Source: Chryseobacterium limigenitum
GTDB taxonomy: Bacteria; Bacteroidota; Bacteroidia; Flavobacteriales; Weeksellaceae
Direction of reading: 5' to 3'
DNA: 64,000 nt
Assembly: GCF_900114875.1 (NCBI RefSeq)
Contig: NZ_FPKW01000016.1
Span: 1-64,000 of the forward strand
Shown: positions 53,736 through 61,756 of the stretch, one piece after another
How positions within the stretch are numbered: position 1 is the first letter of the stretch
How the letters are laid out: every line of letters starts with the position of its first letter
The notes under the pieces: model-generated
What the model was told of the DNA's origin: nothing
Databases searched by the model: none
The model's input: only the letters and a program-made list of their open reading frames with translations
Translations under genes and position numbers: made by a program

Positions 53736-54452
53736 ATGAACGTACTTAATTTACTTTTTACCAAAGACGGGCTGATCTACCAAATAGCTAAGAATAAAAG
53801 CATTTTGGAGGAAAAATCTTATTTTGTGACAGAGGAAACTCCGGAAAATTTCATTGCTGATCAACTGGATGATATTCTCATAAAACAAAGATTTGACGAA
53901 ATCCATGTAATCTCGTCACTGAACCATTTTACTCTAATGCCTGAAGGATTTTCAGAGCATAACGCAGGCTTTGAGCTGATTGCTTTCAACGCTCCTGTAG
54001 ACAAAGAAAACGAAGAGCTGATGCTTTCTGTGAATAAAAAATTCAAGGTTCAGTTTTATTATACTTTTCCGAAAACTTTTTATAAGAAAATAAAAGAATT
54101 GGCGATTCCTGTTCATTTTAATTTTTCTGGGGAAAAGTTTTTAAATTCGATTAATAATAAAAATAACAAAGAAATTCACATTAATTTGTATCACAATCAG
54201 TGTGAGTTTTTTGCCATTGACAATAAAAAAATCATCTTATACAATAATCTGGATGTAAATTCGGAGGTAGATTTTCTTTATTTTGTAATGTTTACTTTAA
54301 GCAAAATCGGTTTTGGAATCAACGAAACCAACTTTTTTGCTTACGGAGAAACCACTGAAAATGAAACCTTTATTTCAGAATTACAAAAATTTGTAAAGAA
54401 TCTGAAAATTGTATTTGATAATATTCCTAATAAGAATTTCATTTTAAATTAG
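53736..54452 (+). CDS. DUF3822 family protein
   Basis: A 238-aa soluble protein of the DUF3822 family, which resembles an actin-like ATPase fold but lacks clear nucleotide motifs. Neighbouring rsmD is the usual partner in Bacteroidota. No function is known. The 81-bp spacer to rsmD is rich in C and A. Confidence 0.7.
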   Translation: MNVLNLLFTKDGLIYQIAKNKSILEEKSYFVTEETPENFIADQLDDILIKQRFDEIHVISSLNHFTLMPEGFSEHNAGFELIAFNAPVDKENEELMLSVNKKFKVQFYYTFPKTFYKKIKELAIPVHFNFSGEKFLNSINNKNNKEIHINLYHNQCEFFAIDNKKIILYNNLDVNSEVDFLYFVMFTLSKIGFGINETNFFAYGETTENETFISELQKFVKNLKIVFDNIPNKNFILN

Positions 54453-54533
54453 GTATTAGGATTTAGGAAACAGGGCTTAGTTCTGTTTGCATTTCCCTAA
54501 TCCCTAAAACTTAATCCCTAAACCCTACAAAAC

Positions 54534-55112
54534 ATGTACAGAATAATATCCGGCCGATGGAAAGCCAAAAAAATAGCAGCTCCAAAGAATTTTGATGTAA
54601 GACCGACAACGGATTTTGCAAAGGAAGCTTTGTTCAGTATCATAGAAAATACGTATGATATGCAGTCGATCTCTGTGCTGGATCTTTTTGCAGGAATCGG
54701 GTCTATCACGTTTGAATTTGCGTCGAGAGGCTGCAAAGACGTAACGTCTGTAGAAATGAATCCCAAACACACTTCTTTCCTTAATTCTACTGCCGCAGAG
54801 CTTGATATGTCTGTACAGGTGAGCGTTCAGAGAGGAGATGCTTTTGACTGGTTAAAAAAATTCAGAAATAAAAAATCTTTTGAGATCGTTTTTTCTGATG
54901 CGCCATTCGAGATGGAAGAAAAAAAATACTACGAACTGCTTTCTTTAGTTTTAAATAATAAATATCTAAAAGAAAACGGTGTTCTGATCGTTGAACATCA
55001 AAGCAGACTGAAATTTGATCATCCCAACTTTTTAGAAACCAGAAAATACGGAAACGTGAGTTTCAGTTTTTTTAAACCCAATACAGTAGAAACAGATAAC
55101 CAGGAAATTTAA
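54534..55112 (+). CDS. rsmD: 16S rRNA (guanine-966) methyltransferase
   Basis: A 192-aa SAM-dependent methyltransferase acting on G966 of 16S rRNA in the small subunit. MYRIISGRWKAKKI and VRPTTDFAKEALF are the RNA-binding N-terminus, and LDLFAGIGSITFE is the SAM-binding loop. The catalytic motif, usually DPPY or DPPF, reads SDAPF here. It is convergent with hxlR, overlapping at the ends by four bases. Confidence 0.9.
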   Translation: MYRIISGRWKAKKIAAPKNFDVRPTTDFAKEALFSIIENTYDMQSISVLDLFAGIGSITFEFASRGCKDVTSVEMNPKHTSFLNSTAAELDMSVQVSVQRGDAFDWLKKFRNKKSFEIVFSDAPFEMEEKKYYELLSLVLNNKYLKENGVLIVEHQSRLKFDHPNFLETRKYGNVSFSFFKPNTVETDNQEI

Positions 55113-55456
55113 TTCTTGGTTATTTTTTTTGAAATTTCTACAGCGCCTTGCCCCCATTTTGTAATTTCAGTTAAGACAGGAAGTAATGTTTTTCCAAAAT
55201 CTGTTAATGAATATTCTACCATTAAAGGCGGCTTTTCTGTGAAAACTTTCCTATCAATAATATTGTCTTCTTCCAATTGTTTTAACTGAAGACTTAATGT
55301 TCTTTCCGTTATTGTGGGGATTAATTTTCTTAATTCGTTATATCTTTTTGCTCCATCAATTAAATAAAACAAAATTACTGCTTTCCATTTTCCTCCTATA
55401 AATCTCATCGTGACGCTGGTGCAGCAAGGATATGATTTATCATCTACTTTATACAT
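55109..55456 (-). CDS. HxlR-family transcriptional regulator
   Basis: A 115-aa winged-helix MarR-like protein. It has the usual C near the N-terminus (CCTSVTMRFIGGKWKAVIL), RYNELRKLIPTITERTLSLQLKQLEEDNII as HTH, and the wing VEYSLTDFGKTL. Such proteins often sense redox or electrophilic stress through a cysteine and control nearby oxidoreductases. It is divergent from a nitroreductase gene with a large inverted repeat between them. Confidence 0.9.
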   Translation of the reverse strand: MYKVDDKSYPCCTSVTMRFIGGKWKAVILFYLIDGAKRYNELRKLIPTITERTLSLQLKQLEEDNIIDRKVFTEKPPLMVEYSLTDFGKTLLPVLTEITKWGQGAVEISKKITKN

Positions 55457-55457
55457 T

Positions 55458-55535
55458 TTATACTATCATTTTTTACCGTTATTGCAAAGTTAGTAAACTT
55501 AAATTAATTTTGTAACTATAAAAATGATAGTATAA
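55458..55535. promoter_or_regulatory. Large inverted repeat operator between hxlR and the nitroreductase gene
   Basis: TTATACTATCATTTTT (55458-55473) is the exact reverse complement of AAAAATGATAGTATAA (55520-55535). The two arms lie just downstream of two divergent promoter boxes, TAACTTTG on the minus strand (55485-55492) and TAATTTTG on the plus strand (55505-55512). The symmetry fits binding by the HxlR dimer and control of both genes. Confidence 0.75.
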
Positions 55536-55538
55536 ATT

Positions 55539-56138
55539 ATGAACTTTTTAAACAAAATGAAAACGAGGTATACTGTAAAAAAATATAACCCTCAAGGAAT
55601 CATCAGCGAAGAACAGGTAGAACAATTGAAAGAGATTTTAAATCTGAGCCCATCTTCCATCAACAGCCAGCCATGGAATTTTGTGTTTGTAAATAATCTT
55701 GAAATTAAAACTGAATTGGCAGAAGCTTCTTATTTTAACAAAGAGAAAATTTTGAATAGCAGCCAATTGATTGTATTCCAAGTAATTAAAAACGTAAAAG
55801 ATTTCGAAGAACAAATTGAGGAAAATCTTCACGAAGGTTCTATTACTTATTACAAGAACTTTGTAAAATCAAAAGGTGAGGAAGCCATAAAGTCATGGCT
55901 TGGACATCAGGTTTATCTGTCTTTGGGAGTCTTTCTTTCTGCTTGTGCGGATATGGGAATTGATTCTACCCCGATGGAAGGAATTGAGCCAGAAAAATAC
56001 GATAAGATTTTAAAAAACGAGAAGTATGAAACCTTATTTGCTGTTGCAATCGGAAAAAGGTCTGAGGAAGATAGCAATCAACCTACATTGAATCCTAAAA
56101 CAAGATTAAAAGCTGAAAAAGTAATTTTAGAATTTTAA
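55539..56138 (+). CDS. Nitroreductase-family oxidoreductase
   Basis: A 199-aa FMN-dependent NfsB-type protein. Its FMN loop is LSPSSINSQPWNFVFV, with SLGVFLSACADMGIDSTPMEG in the second half and a final GKRSEEDSNQP. Reduces nitro compounds or quinones with NAD(P)H. It is probably controlled by the divergent HxlR protein through the operator. It has its own terminator. Confidence 0.88.
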   Translation: MNFLNKMKTRYTVKKYNPQGIISEEQVEQLKEILNLSPSSINSQPWNFVFVNNLEIKTELAEASYFNKEKILNSSQLIVFQVIKNVKDFEEQIEENLHEGSITYYKNFVKSKGEEAIKSWLGHQVYLSLGVFLSACADMGIDSTPMEGIEPEKYDKILKNEKYETLFAVAIGKRSEEDSNQPTLNPKTRLKAEKVILEF

Positions 56139-56146
56139 TTACAAAA

Positions 56147-56173
56147 AAAGCTGTTTCGGTGTGAAGCAGCTTT
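56147..56173. terminator. Bidirectional terminator between nitroreductase gene and murI
   Basis: AAAGCTGTTTC (56147-56157) pairs with GAAGCAGCTTT (56163-56173), one mismatch, with an A-run before and T-run after, between two convergent genes. Confidence 0.8.
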
Positions 56174-56179
56174 TGTTTT

Positions 56180-57010
56180 TTATAATACTTTTAATTCTAA
56201 ATCGATGGTTTTGCCAAAGAATTTTTTAGAGATCTTTTCAAAATTCTTGGTGATATCTGAGAGATAAAAATAATAATTGGGCTTAGAATTGCCTTCATTC
56301 AGAAGGTTATATTTGTCTAAAATGATCTTTAAATGATTGGCGACAATATTCGGAGAATCAATTACACGAACGCGGTTTCCGTAATATTGTTTGATTTCAT
56401 CAATCAACAAGGGATAATGTGTACATCCCAAGATTAATGTTTCAATATTTTTTAATTTACTGTTGCTTAAATAATTATAAATAATTGCATGGGTAATCGG
56501 ATGATTTTTAAAACCTTCTTCAATAGCCGGAACCAATAAAGGCGTTGCTAATTCATCAACTTTGATCCACTTATTATGCTTTCTGATGCTTTTCTTATAC
56601 AGACCTGAATTCACAGTTGCTTTTGTAGCAATAACTCCAACGTTATTGTGAATTTCGTACGAAACTTTTTCTGCAACAGGATTTATTACATCAATTACGG
56701 GAACTTTTCCGGCAACAGATTGCATCACTTCATTCAAAGCATTCGCCGTCGCCGTGTTGCAGGCAATTACAATCGCTTTACAGTTTTGAGCCAACAAAAA
56801 GTTGGTGATCTTTGTAGAATATTCGATGATCGCTTCCTTTGATTTTTCACCGTACGGAAGGTGTTTTGTATCTCCGAAATAGATCAGATCTTCATTCGGA
56901 AGAAGCCTTTTTATTTCTTTAGCAACCGTTAACCCCCCAACCCCACTATCAAAAATTCCGATAGGCTGTTTTGCTGAAAGATGCGAGTAATTTACTTTTT
57001 TAGTTTTCAA
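56180..57010 (-). CDS. murI: Glutamate racemase
   Basis: A 276-aa cofactor-independent enzyme that makes D-glutamate for peptidoglycan. GIFDSGVGGLTVA, GDTKHLPYG, ACNTATANAL and LGCTHYPLL include both catalytic cysteines. The start is set at TTG 57010 (MKTKKVNYSHLSAKQPIG), the typical N-terminus; the upstream TTG at 57031 falls inside a TATTTTTG promoter box (57029-57036), so it would not be in the message. Confidence 0.9.
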   Translation of the reverse strand: MKTKKVNYSHLSAKQPIGIFDSGVGGLTVAKEIKRLLPNEDLIYFGDTKHLPYGEKSKEAIIEYSTKITNFLLAQNCKAIVIACNTATANALNEVMQSVAGKVPVIDVINPVAEKVSYEIHNNVGVIATKATVNSGLYKKSIRKHNKWIKVDELATPLLVPAIEEGFKNHPITHAIIYNYLSNSKLKNIETLILGCTHYPLLIDEIKQYYGNRVRVIDSPNIVANHLKIILDKYNLLNEGNSKPNYYFYLSDITKNFEKISKKFFGKTIDLELKVL

Positions 57011-57028
57011 GTGAGCTGAAATTTTATA

Positions 57029-57036
57029 CAAAAATA
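57029..57036 (-). promoter_or_regulatory. -7 box of murI
   Basis: TATTTTTG on the minus strand, exact TAnnTTTG, ending 19 bp before TTG 57010. It excludes the longer start. Confidence 0.55.
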
Positions 57037-57071
57037 AGAAATTTTGTGCGACAATATATCATCTTTGAAAG

Positions 57072-57169
57072 AGATGCTTCGACTACGCTCAGCATGACAT
57101 CGCTACAAATTAACGGCTAAAAAAACAGTTAGTATTACAAGTGTCATGCTGAGCGGAGTCGAAGCATCT
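57072..57169. repeat. Long inverted repeat of the GATGCTTCGACT family
   Basis: 28-bp arms at 57072-57099 and 57142-57169 are reverse complements with one mismatch. Each arm contains GATGCTTCGACT and CAGCATGACA. This is a widespread intergenic palindromic sequence in Bacteroidota. It is between murI and hemW, two minus-strand genes. Confidence 0.8.
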
Positions 57170-57196
57170 TAACTTTTATTCTTATTAACTAAAATT

Positions 57197-58321
57197 TTAA
57201 ACTATAAACAAATCCGAAGCAATCCCATCCGCCATAAACCAATGTTTTTCAGGAATTTTAAGATGATTATTTTCAATAACTAAAATACCTTCAGAAACTT
57301 TAGATTTAATATCATTTTGAAACGTATCTAAAATCTTATTTGAGAACTTATTATTCAAACTTTCAAGATCTACACCCCAAATTGTTCTTAAACCAATCAT
57401 GATCATTTCATTAAACTGATCTTTCTGAGACAGAATTTCTGTTTCTTTAGCTAAAATATTGGAGTTTAATTTCTTAATATACTGCTGATTATTGGCAACG
57501 TTCCAACTTCTGACATCATGACCGTTGTAAGAATGTGCAGACGGCCCGATTCCCAAGTACTCCTTATACTTCCAATATGCAGAATTATGTCTTGAATAAA
57601 AACCAGGTTTTGCAAAGTTCGACACCTCATAATGATCAAAACCGTTGTCTTTTAGGAAGTCTGAGAGATAATAAAACTCTTCATTCTGCTCTTCTTCCTT
57701 CGGATTAGCAACTTTTCCTTTCGAGATCCAGTTTTCCAAAGCAGTTTTTGGCTCAACTGTTAGTGCATAAGAAGAAATATGGGGAACTTCTAAGGCGATT
57801 GTTTTGTTTAAATTTTCTTTCCAGATGGCAAGATTGGAGGTCGGTGAACCGTAAATAAGATCAATACTTAAATTTTCAAAGCCAAAATCCTGCGCTCTTT
57901 TGATAGAACTTTCTGCTTCGGAAGCATTATGTGCGCGATTCATCAGTTTTAAATCTTCCTCAAAAAAGCTTTGAGTTCCGATCGACAATCTATTAATATG
58001 TGATTTTGAAAGTTCTCTTACAAAGCTTTTATCTAAATCGTCGGGGTTGGCTTCCAAGGTGATTTCAATATCTTTTTCAAAGCTGAAATGCTTTAAAACC
58101 TCATCAATAATAGAATTGATCTCATCAACAGAGAGAATAGAAGGCGTCCCACCACCAAAATAAAGGGAGTGCAGATTTTTATTCTGAAGTTCATCTTTTC
58201 GTAAAAAGATCTCTTTCTTCATCGCAGCAATCATTTCATCCTTAAAATTTAAAGATGTTGAAAAATGAAAGTTGCAATAGCTGCATTTTTGCTTACAGAA
58301 CGGAATGTGAATATAAATCAT
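57197..58321 (-). CDS. hemW: Radical SAM heme chaperone HemW
   Basis: A 374-aa radical SAM protein, earlier annotated as oxygen-independent coproporphyrinogen oxidase. MIYIHIPFCKQKCSYCNF holds the CxxxCxxC cluster. The extra cysteine of true HemN is missing; LYFGGGTPS and SIGTQSFFEEDL are diagnostic. An upstream open frame adds ten codons that lie in a terminator hairpin, so the ATG at 58321 is used. It probably inserts heme into respiratory enzymes. Confidence 0.92.
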   Translation of the reverse strand: MIYIHIPFCKQKCSYCNFHFSTSLNFKDEMIAAMKKEIFLRKDELQNKNLHSLYFGGGTPSILSVDEINSIIDEVLKHFSFEKDIEITLEANPDDLDKSFVRELSKSHINRLSIGTQSFFEEDLKLMNRAHNASEAESSIKRAQDFGFENLSIDLIYGSPTSNLAIWKENLNKTIALEVPHISSYALTVEPKTALENWISKGKVANPKEEEQNEEFYYLSDFLKDNGFDHYEVSNFAKPGFYSRHNSAYWKYKEYLGIGPSAHSYNGHDVRSWNVANNQQYIKKLNSNILAKETEILSQKDQFNEMIMIGLRTIWGVDLESLNNKFSNKILDTFQNDIKSKVSEGILVIENNHLKIPEKHWFMADGIASDLFIV

Positions 58322-58327
58322 AAAAAA

Positions 58328-58348
58328 AGCTCTGAAAAAATCAGAGCT
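58328..58348 (-). terminator. Terminator after the PorP/SprF gene, touching hemW
   Basis: AGCTCTGA (58328-58335) and TCAGAGCT (58341-58348) form a perfect stem. Read on the minus strand it ends in TTTTTTT and then the hemW ATG starts directly. Confidence 0.8.
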
Positions 58349-58371
58349 CAAATTTATTTAAATTAAATTGA

Positions 58372-59322
58372 TTAATATCTATAACCTCTATGATTAATGA
58401 AGTTATCAAAGTTATAACCCAGACCAATCATGAAGCTATTCCCTCCATATTGCTGAATATCAGATAATCCAAGATTGTAACTTGCTCCGATCATAAATTT
58501 GTTAAATCTTACTTTAACGATTGGAGAAATACTTAATTGTTGGCTATCGAATCTATTCTGAACAGATCTATAGTTAACTCCAAAAGAGAATGCATTGATA
58601 TCGTTGAAGAACGTTGCCATCAAGTTATAATCAATTGTTCTTGTAGAGTTTGTATTAAGGTTGATTAATGCAGATGGTGTTACATACATGTTATCTGCAA
58701 AATGCCAGTCATATCCTAAGTTTAAGAAGAATTTGATAGGAGAAGGCTCACGACCGTTAATGATAGACTCGTCATTTGTTAACGCGATATCATTCACAGA
58801 AACACCTGCAAAGATATTGTGATACGTAGCCGCTACCCCAAAGTTGGCATAAGCCATAAAGATATTACTCTCACTACCCTGTAATAAAGGATCAGACGCA
58901 TCTTCAGTATTAATCTTTGAGTAATCAAAATTCATATTATAAAAGCTTACGCTTGTACCGAAAGAGAATTGATCTTTTCTGTCTCCTTCACTGCTAAGAG
59001 GAATGAAATATGAAGCACCAGCTGTAATACCCCCAGCCGAGATAGGTCCATTACTATCTCTAAAAACAGAAATACCAGCACCTACTCTATCAAAGACGTT
59101 AGCGTTGATCCCCACAGACTGTACGTTTGGAGACTCGCTAAACTTTGAAAATTGTTGTTGGTAGTTAAGATTAAGCTGAACATAGTCCGTTTTACCGTAT
59201 TGTGCAGGGTTGAACAGGAACTCACCATCCAAAAGATATTGTTGATAGTATGGTAATGTTTCTTGTGCTTTATATGCATTTGACAAAAGAGCCAAACACA
59301 CCATAGCATATAGTTTTCTCAT
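58372..59322 (-). CDS. PorP/SprF-family type IX secretion-linked membrane protein
   Basis: From the ATG at 59322 it is 316 aa with a signal peptide (MRKLYAMVCLALLSNAYKAQ). The rest is a beta-barrel of the PorP/SprF type: YYQQYLLDGEFLFNPAQYG at the N-terminus of the mature protein, GAGISVFRDSNGPIS, and a final GLGYNFDNF. In gliding flavobacteria SprF exports the adhesin SprB. No large adhesin is adjacent here. Six more codons upstream are open but would spoil the signal peptide. Confidence 0.85.
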   Translation of the reverse strand: MRKLYAMVCLALLSNAYKAQETLPYYQQYLLDGEFLFNPAQYGKTDYVQLNLNYQQQFSKFSESPNVQSVGINANVFDRVGAGISVFRDSNGPISAGGITAGASYFIPLSSEGDRKDQFSFGTSVSFYNMNFDYSKINTEDASDPLLQGSESNIFMAYANFGVAATYHNIFAGVSVNDIALTNDESIINGREPSPIKFFLNLGYDWHFADNMYVTPSALINLNTNSTRTIDYNLMATFFNDINAFSFGVNYRSVQNRFDSQQLSISPIVKVRFNKFMIGASYNLGLSDIQQYGGNSFMIGLGYNFDNFINHRGYRY

Positions 59323-59373
59323 AACAAATCTTGATTTCAATTCAACAAATATAAAAAAATTCTCAATATATTT

Positions 59374-60447
59374 TTAGTTTTCTAAATAATTTCTCCATTT
59401 TTTTACAGCATCCGTCATATCTTGGGGCATTGGGCTCTCAAAATACAATTCCTTTTTGGTAGTTGGATGTATAAATCCTAAAGTGTGGGCATGAAGCGCA
59501 TGTCTGGGCAAAACCTCGAATACGTTTTTTATAAAATGCTTATACTTAGGCAGGTTAACTCCTCTCAGAGGCGTATGACCTTCATATCTTTCGTCATTAA
59601 AGAGTGTATGACCAATATGTTTGAAGTGCGCTCTTATCTGATGGGTTCTTCCCGTCTCTAATTTACATTCCACCCAAGTCATATACTTAAATCTTTCAAG
59701 GACTTTATAATGGGTTACAGCGTGTTTTCCGTGGCTTCCGTCTACATAGGTGTGCATTTGCATTCTATTTTTAGGATGTCTTCCAATATGTCCGGTTATT
59801 GTTCCTTCGTCATCTTTCACATTTCCCCACACAAAAGCCCAGTATAATCTTTTGGTTTTTCTTTCAAAAAATTGTTTGGCAAGGAAACTTAAAGCATATT
59901 CATTTTTAGCAATAACCAATAATCCTGAAGTATCTTTATCAATTCTATGAACCAGCCCGACTCTGTCGAGATCAGATTTTTCATTATTCTGTTCAAAATG
60001 GTAGGCAAGAGCGTTTACTAATGTTCCGTCCCAGTTTCCGAATCCGGGGTGAACAACCATTCCGGGGTTTTTATCTACAACCACAAGATCGTCATCCTCA
60101 TAAACAATATTAATAGGAATATTTTGCGGAACAATAACATTTAATCTTGGAGGATGTGCCAGCAATACTGAAACCTGATCTCCGGGTTTTACACGATAGT
60201 TTTGTTTTACGGGTAATCCGTTTACCACAACATTTCCGGCTCTGCAGGTTTGTGATATTTTATTTCGTGAAGAATTCTGACGATAAATTAATAAAAACTT
60301 ATCTATTCTTAATGGTTCTTGCTTTTTATCAACAGTGATATTAAGATGTTCATATAGCCCGCTATTTTCCTCATCAATATCAATAGAATCGATACTGTTG
60401 GAATCTAATAATTCTTCATCTAAAAAATCTTCGTTATCTTCTGTCAT
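59374..60447 (-). CDS. rluD: RluD-type 23S rRNA pseudouridine synthase
   Basis: A 357-aa enzyme of the RluA family. An S4 domain near the N-terminus (EPLRIDKFLLIYRQNSSRNKI) is followed by the catalytic domain with HRIDKDTSGLLVIAKN, where D is the nucleophile. It makes pseudouridines in the large subunit; RluD rather than RluC is suggested by the long N-terminus. The ATG at 60447 is chosen over an upstream one seven codons away. Confidence 0.88.
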   Translation of the reverse strand: MTEDNEDFLDEELLDSNSIDSIDIDEENSGLYEHLNITVDKKQEPLRIDKFLLIYRQNSSRNKISQTCRAGNVVVNGLPVKQNYRVKPGDQVSVLLAHPPRLNVIVPQNIPINIVYEDDDLVVVDKNPGMVVHPGFGNWDGTLVNALAYHFEQNNEKSDLDRVGLVHRIDKDTSGLLVIAKNEYALSFLAKQFFERKTKRLYWAFVWGNVKDDEGTITGHIGRHPKNRMQMHTYVDGSHGKHAVTHYKVLERFKYMTWVECKLETGRTHQIRAHFKHIGHTLFNDERYEGHTPLRGVNLPKYKHFIKNVFEVLPRHALHAHTLGFIHPTTKKELYFESPMPQDMTDAVKKWRNYLEN

Positions 60448-60468
60448 TATTTTTATTTTTTTACACAA

Positions 60469-60499
60469 AAGGCCTCAACATTATGAAAGTTGAAGCCTT
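60469..60499 (-). terminator. Hairpin between PASTA gene and rluD
   Basis: AAGGCCTCAAC (60469-60479) pairs with GTTGAAGCCTT (60489-60499), one mismatch. It lacks a long T-run on the minus strand and may be leaky, leaving rluD partly linked to the PASTA gene. Confidence 0.55.
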
Positions 60500-60520
60500 A
60501 ATTTTTATAATAAGTAGGTA

Positions 60521-61600
60521 TTATTCTACGACTACCTTTTTAGCTTTCGGCTTTTGAGCAGGTTGCTGCGCTGTGCCTGTAGCCTGTGTTTTATTATTAC
60601 TTCCTGTATTCGCACTAGAACCTGCGGAAGCTTTTGCCCTATTTTCAGTTGCAGAAACGGCAGGTTTTGTAGTTGCCGGCTTAGGTTCTGCCTTCGCAGG
60701 TTCCGTTCTTTGTACTGGTGCCGGAGCAACAGGTACAGGTTCCGGAGCTGACTGATAATTTGGAACTTCTTCGTAACGTACAGGAGGTAATGATGTATCA
60801 ACCTTCATACGGTATATCGAATTTAACTGTTCTATTTTAGCACTTAATTCAGCCGGAGTTTTCTTACTCGCCCAGAGATCCATCTGCATACCCTGATCCC
60901 TGACATCTCCCGAAGCAGGATCCTGATAATAAATAATATCAGATTCGTCTTTACTTCCGTCTTCATGCTCTACAAGACCAACTTCAAACATACTTCTCGC
61001 AATAACTCCTCTTGCCTCTTTCACAGTTAATCCTACAACATTTGGTATTGAGATATTTCTCATAGGTCCTGAACCTACGACAACATCAATCGTTGAGAAT
61101 CTAGGAATCAATGTTCCGGGTTTTACTGCATTTCCTTTGAATAGCACTCGAAGAATAGCATCTTTTTGAATACTTGGTTCAAAAATAGTATCTCCAACCT
61201 TTAACCCAACCTGAGTTATTCTCTGGAAGGCTAGTCCGGAATATTTATTAATAACATCCGGAATCGCAACAGGTGCCCAAGTTCTAGGATTTACTCTCAA
61301 TTCAATTGCTCTGCCGTCTTTTACATGAGAGCCTGCAAACGGAGACATTTTAAGAACCTGAAAAGCTCTATATTTAGGATCATACGTAGCACTGTCTACA
61401 GAATATTCTAAACCTGCATCCTCTAATATCTTAACAGCATCGTATACAGATTTATTAACTACATTCGGAACCGGCGTTTCCTGACCGTGTTTCGTATGGT
61501 ACTCTAACCAACGAAACGTAAGCCACACCAACCCAACAAAAACTGCGATGGCTACTAATAAGTTCAGTAAAACTTTCCAATTGAAAAGTGATTTAAGCAT
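60521..61600 (-). CDS. PASTA-domain membrane protein
   Basis: A 359-aa protein from the ATG at 61600. One N-terminal membrane helix (VLLNLLVAIAVFVGLVWLTF), then three PASTA domains (about 40-105, 110-180, 185-250), then a low-complexity Pro/Ala/Lys tail (about 290-359). PASTA domains bind peptidoglycan fragments; this lone form without a kinase is common in Bacteroidota. It lies divergent from ddl, another cell-wall gene. An upstream 23-codon frame is less likely. Confidence 0.85.
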   Translation of the reverse strand: MLKSLFNWKVLLNLLVAIAVFVGLVWLTFRWLEYHTKHGQETPVPNVVNKSVYDAVKILEDAGLEYSVDSATYDPKYRAFQVLKMSPFAGSHVKDGRAIELRVNPRTWAPVAIPDVINKYSGLAFQRITQVGLKVGDTIFEPSIQKDAILRVLFKGNAVKPGTLIPRFSTIDVVVGSGPMRNISIPNVVGLTVKEARGVIARSMFEVGLVEHEDGSKDESDIIYYQDPASGDVRDQGMQMDLWASKKTPAELSAKIEQLNSIYRMKVDTSLPPVRYEEVPNYQSAPEPVPVAPAPVQRTEPAKAEPKPATTKPAVSATENRAKASAGSSANTGSNNKTQATGTAQQPAQKPKAKKVVVE

Positions 61601-61726
61601 ACTTAAAAAGACTTTAATTATAACGGCAAATATAATTAATAATTTTAGAAAGTCCTTTTTATTTAACACAATTCATTTTTGGTTTCAAATTTTCCGAATT
61701 TCCCTTATTGCATTGTATAAAATCAT

Positions 61727-61734
61727 TAAATTTG
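61727..61734 (+). promoter_or_regulatory. -7 box of ddl with -33 TTG
   Basis: TAAATTTG matches exactly, with TTG at 61708-61710, 19 bp upstream start to start. It is 22 bp before the ddl ATG. Confidence 0.65.
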
Positions 61735-61756
61735 CCCTAATTGATACTATATGGTT

